Origin: JAPPOI01 sp028818055
GTDB lineage: Bacteria > Pseudomonadota > Alphaproteobacteria > Rhodobacterales > Rhodobacteraceae
Assembly (NCBI GenBank): GCA_965267405.1
Contig: OZ253954.1
Coordinates: 2,046,001-2,110,000 of the forward strand
Length of the DNA stretch: 64,000 bases
Reading direction: 5' to 3'
Part shown: positions 61,618-64,000 of the stretch, piece by piece
Layout of the letters: each line of letters opens with the position of its first letter
Position numbering within the stretch: the stretch's first letter is position 1
Position numbers and translations under genes: made by a program
Notes under the pieces: model-generated
Database searches by the model: none
Told to the model about the DNA's origin: nothing
The model's input: only the letters and a program-made list of their open reading frames with translations

Positions 61618-62901
61618 ATGGCGGCACCAGCGCCTTTTTCCCGGTACGAATTCCTTATCGCGTGGCGATATTTGCGGGCCAAGCGCGCCGAAGGTGGCGT
61701 CAGCGTCATGACCTGGATTTCGCTGATTGGCATTACCCTTGCGGTCGCCGCTTTGATCATCACGTTGGCCGTAAGGTCCGGATTTCGCGACGAATTTGTG
61801 TCGACCATCCTTGGAGCGAACGCCCACGTAACCGTGTATTCGCAGGCGTATCAGGACGAAAACGGTAAACTTACCCGCGTGCTCAAGGACTACGCGGGCT
61901 TGGCAGAGCAGCTTGAAGCTGTTGACGGCGTGACTCGCGTGGCACCCTTGGTAAAGGGTCAGGTTATGGCCGTGAACCGGGACGAGACGACCGGCATGGA
62001 AGTGTTTGGAATTGCCGCGGAGGATTTAGCGGAAATTCCGCGAATTGCGGATCCCGAAACTGCCCGTGGGTCCTTGGACGACTTCGAGAATGGCGTTGCC
62101 ATCGGGCGTGAAGCGGCGCGTTCGCTTGGTGTGGTCGTTGGCGATGTCGTGCGCTTCATCAATCCGAACGGGACGCGCACCGCATTTGGAACATCGCCGC
62201 GGCGTAATGATTACCGCGTGGTCTATATCTTCAATTCCGGCCGCTACGACATCGACAAGACGCGCGCGTTTCTTCCATTTGGCGAAGCGCAGGTGTTTTT
62301 CAACAGGGATGGCGTTGCCGACGAAATAGATGTGTCCGTCGTCGAGCCCGAGCGTATCGACGACCTTGTTCCCGCTTTGGCAGCCGCGGGTGGATCGACA
62401 TCGCTGTTTTGGACGTGGAAAGATAGTGCGGGCGGATTCTTGCGGGCGCTCGAGGTCGAAGACACTGTGATGTTCGTTCTGATGAGCGTGTTGGTGCTGA
62501 TTGCATCCATGAACATCATCAGCGGGCTTGTCATGCTGGTCAAAAACAAGGGCCGCGACATTGGTATTCTGCGAACCATGGGTCTGACCGAGGGCGCGAT
62601 CTTGCGGGTGTTCTTTTTGACCGGTGCTTTGGTCGGCACGCTCGGAACACTGTTTGGCGTGATCCTTGGATGTCTTTTTGCGATCTATTTCGACCCGATT
62701 CTGGCCTTTGTGAACGGCGCCTCGGGTGGTGGTGTTTGGGACGGTGCGGTCCGGGGCATCTATCGCTTGCCTGCGAAGTTGGAATTAAATGATGTGCTCG
62801 CGGCCGTTGGACTGTCTCTGTTCTTAAGTTGGGGGATCACCTTGATCCCGGCGCGGCGCGCTGCGCGGATGAACCCGGTCGAGGCGCTGCGGTATGAGTG
62901 A
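61618..62901 (+). CDS. lolC: Lipoprotein-releasing ABC permease LolC/E
   Basis: A 427-residue inner-membrane protein that frees outer-membrane lipoproteins. RYEFLIAWRYLRAKRAEGGVSVMTWISLIGITLAVAALI opens it (landmark), followed by a large periplasmic domain and three C-terminal helices of the FtsX fold ending RRAARMNPVEALRYE. It overlaps lolD by 8 bases. In related genomes I expect proS-lolC-lolD; here 7 kb separates proS from lolC. Confidence 0.93.
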   Translation: MAAPAPFSRYEFLIAWRYLRAKRAEGGVSVMTWISLIGITLAVAALIITLAVRSGFRDEFVSTILGANAHVTVYSQAYQDENGKLTRVLKDYAGLAEQLEAVDGVTRVAPLVKGQVMAVNRDETTGMEVFGIAAEDLAEIPRIADPETARGSLDDFENGVAIGREAARSLGVVVGDVVRFINPNGTRTAFGTSPRRNDYRVVYIFNSGRYDIDKTRAFLPFGEAQVFFNRDGVADEIDVSVVEPERIDDLVPALAAAGGSTSLFWTWKDSAGGFLRALEVEDTVMFVLMSVLVLIASMNIISGLVMLVKNKGRDIGILRTMGLTEGAILRVFFLTGALVGTLGTLFGVILGCLFAIYFDPILAFVNGASGGGVWDGAVRGIYRLPAKLELNDVLAAVGLSLFLSWGITLIPARRAARMNPVEALRYE

Positions 62902-63574
62902 AGTCTTGCGGCTAACCGGGGTCGAAAAGACCTATAACCGTGGCAAACCCAATGCGCTGGAGGTACTGAGTGGCGCAGACTTCGCGCTTTCGGCGGGCGA
63001 GGTCGTTGCCTTGGTTGCGCCGTCGGGTGCGGGAAAGTCGACGCTTCTGCATATTGCTGGGTTGCTTGATACAGCCGATGCCGGGGAAGTTGCGATCAAC
63101 GGCGTCAATTTTGCGGGCGCGTCAGATGCAAAACGCACGACGGCACGTCGCGAAACCATCGGGTTTGTGTACCAATTTCATCATCTTCTTCCCGAATTTT
63201 CCGCGATTGAAAACGTGATGTTGCCCCAATTTGCGAATGCAGTTCCGGATCGTGAAGCGCGATCTCACGCACTTGAGTTGATGTCGACAGTTGGTGTCGA
63301 TCACAGGGCGGACAACCGCCCGGCTGCGCTGTCTGGTGGTGAGCAGCAACGCGTTGCCTTCTGCCGCGCGCTTGCGAACAAGCCCCGTATTCTTCTGGCG
63401 GACGAACCAACCGGGAACCTTGATCCCGGCACATCGGACACCGTGTTTGAAGCTTTGATGGGTTTGGTTCGCGACACGGGCATGGCGGCGCTAATTGCGA
63501 CGCACAACCCGGAGCTTGCGGCGCGCATGGATCGCATTGTACGGCTTGAAAGTGGACGACTTTTGCCGGCTTAG
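62894..63574 (+). CDS. lolD: Lipoprotein-releasing ABC ATPase LolD
   Basis: A 226-residue ATPase with Walker A APSGAGKST, signature LSGGEQQR and Walker B LLADEPTGNLDP. It powers LolC/E. Its TAG shares bases with the stop of the convergent gene: TTAG at 63571-63574 contains both stops. Length normal. Confidence 0.96.
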   Translation: MSEVLRLTGVEKTYNRGKPNALEVLSGADFALSAGEVVALVAPSGAGKSTLLHIAGLLDTADAGEVAINGVNFAGASDAKRTTARRETIGFVYQFHHLLPEFSAIENVMLPQFANAVPDREARSHALELMSTVGVDHRADNRPAALSGGEQQRVAFCRALANKPRILLADEPTGNLDPGTSDTVFEALMGLVRDTGMAALIATHNPELAARMDRIVRLESGRLLPA

Positions 63575-64000
63575 ACCGGTTTTATAGCATACCACGCAGG
63601 TTCTTCGCGTGCGGTGGACTGCTTGATCTCAACCCCCAAGGGACCAAGAAACTCATCAACGGCTTTGGTCGCGCCGGGCCAGGCTTCATCATTGTAGTCA
63701 TCCAGCACGATGGTCGCCCCGGGTGTCAGGCGATCATAGAGCGCCTCAAGAACCTCTTTATGGCCTGCGTAGGTGTCGCAATCGATGTGAAGAAAGCAAA
63801 ACTGCCGGTCGGCGATCCCGGGCAAGGTATTTTCGAAGTACCCTTTGCGCAGATCGATTTTCAGACCAAACGTTTTGCCAAACCGCGAAAGCCGATCTGG
63901 GACATCGTCTGCATCTTTGAACTTGCCCATCAGCCGGGTTTCGGAGCGGAACCGTTGGGTGTCTTCTTCTGTGATACCGCCCTCGGGGAACCCTTCGAAA
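63571..64000 (-). CDS. TylF/MycF-type SAM-dependent methyltransferase, partial (5' end outside the window)
   Basis: The frame is open to the window edge, and ATG 63930 is internal: the upstream codons read FEGFPEGG, which belongs to the family. The visible 142 residues include CFLHIDCDTYAGHKEVLEALYDRL and VLDDYNDEAWPG, the metal-binding acidic patch of TylF-type O-methyltransferases. Substrate unknown. It is convergent with lolD. Confidence 0.8.
   Translation of the reverse strand, partial: FEGFPEGGITEEDTQRFRSETRLMGKFKDADDVPDRLSRFGKTFGLKIDLRKGYFENTLPGIADRQFCFLHIDCDTYAGHKEVLEALYDRLTPGATIVLDDYNDEAWPGATKAVDEFLGPLGVEIKQSTAREEPAWYAIKPV

Noticed and set aside
1..64000. CRISPR arrays, tRNA genes, insertion sequences and prophage
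   Set aside because: I looked for regular repeats, tRNA TTCGA arms and transposase or phage genes and saw none convincing.

Overview
The window looks like a chromosomal segment from a marine-type alphaproteobacterium of the Rhodobacterales (Roseobacter group). I base this on the gene families and their arrangement: a PccR/ScfR-regulated propionyl-CoA carboxylase and methylmalonyl-CoA mutase locus, a DnaA-related Hda protein beside ppk and an AI-2E permease, fused FAD/GcvT dimethylglycine-dehydrogenase-like and MttB-family genes, and many ABC importers for amino compounds. This is recognition by eye, with no database search. I saw no tRNA, rRNA, CRISPR array, insertion sequence or prophage.

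Layout. 0.1-6.2 kb: an ArsC-like protein, a membrane protein, a bufferin-type copper-buffering operon on the minus strand (bufA-like, DUF692/MNIO, DUF2063, DoxX), then a periplasmic protein with a GGDEF-EAL c-di-GMP enzyme. 6.2-11.5 kb: thrS, two overlapping alpha/beta hydrolases, and the PccR-type regulator. 11.5-20.9 kb: an MFS efflux pump, pccB, a run of very small lipoproteins, pccA, a DUF4174 protein and methylmalonyl-CoA mutase; together the enzymes take propionyl-CoA towards succinyl-CoA. 20.9-28.7 kb: nhaA, VOC and GNAT proteins, a TerB/J-domain protein, a nuclease-fold protein, a Ppx/GppA phosphatase, and a TPR protein. 28.8-43.9 kb: two ABC importers on the minus strand, one peptide type with unusual permeases and fused ATPases, one polar amino acid type with a glutamine-synthetase-like gene, plus an AraC regulator, an MFS carrier, a PhnD-like and a TerB protein. 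44.0-54.6 kb: a lipoprotein, small proteins, an M20 amidohydrolase, then housekeeping genes pyrG, secG, ppk, hda, an AI-2E permease and proS. 54.6-61.4 kb: an apparent accessory block between proS and lolC holding a sulfotransferase-like gene, an mttB/enolase-superfamily/DMGDH-GcvT catabolic operon and an amidohydrolase. 61.6-64.0 kb: lolC, lolD and a partial TylF-type methyltransferase.

Most notable points. (1) The bufB gene for the bufferin-modifying enzyme has an in-frame TAA at codon 55, although the sequence on both sides reads as family protein. (2) TTTGCAA-type repeats lie in front of both the PccR-type regulator and pccB, which predicts autoregulation and propionyl-CoA control. (3) The mttB-enolase-DMGDH operon looks like an N-methyl amine (betaine-like) degradation pathway; it is preceded by a small leader ORF whose stop codon lies in a perfect 12-bp stem-loop. 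(4) Several structured leaders are not explained by the genes: a terminator that also buries the ribosome site of the TPR gene, a nested double hairpin ahead of the peptide ABC operon, and a palindrome with two 21-bp direct repeats ahead of a lipoprotein gene.
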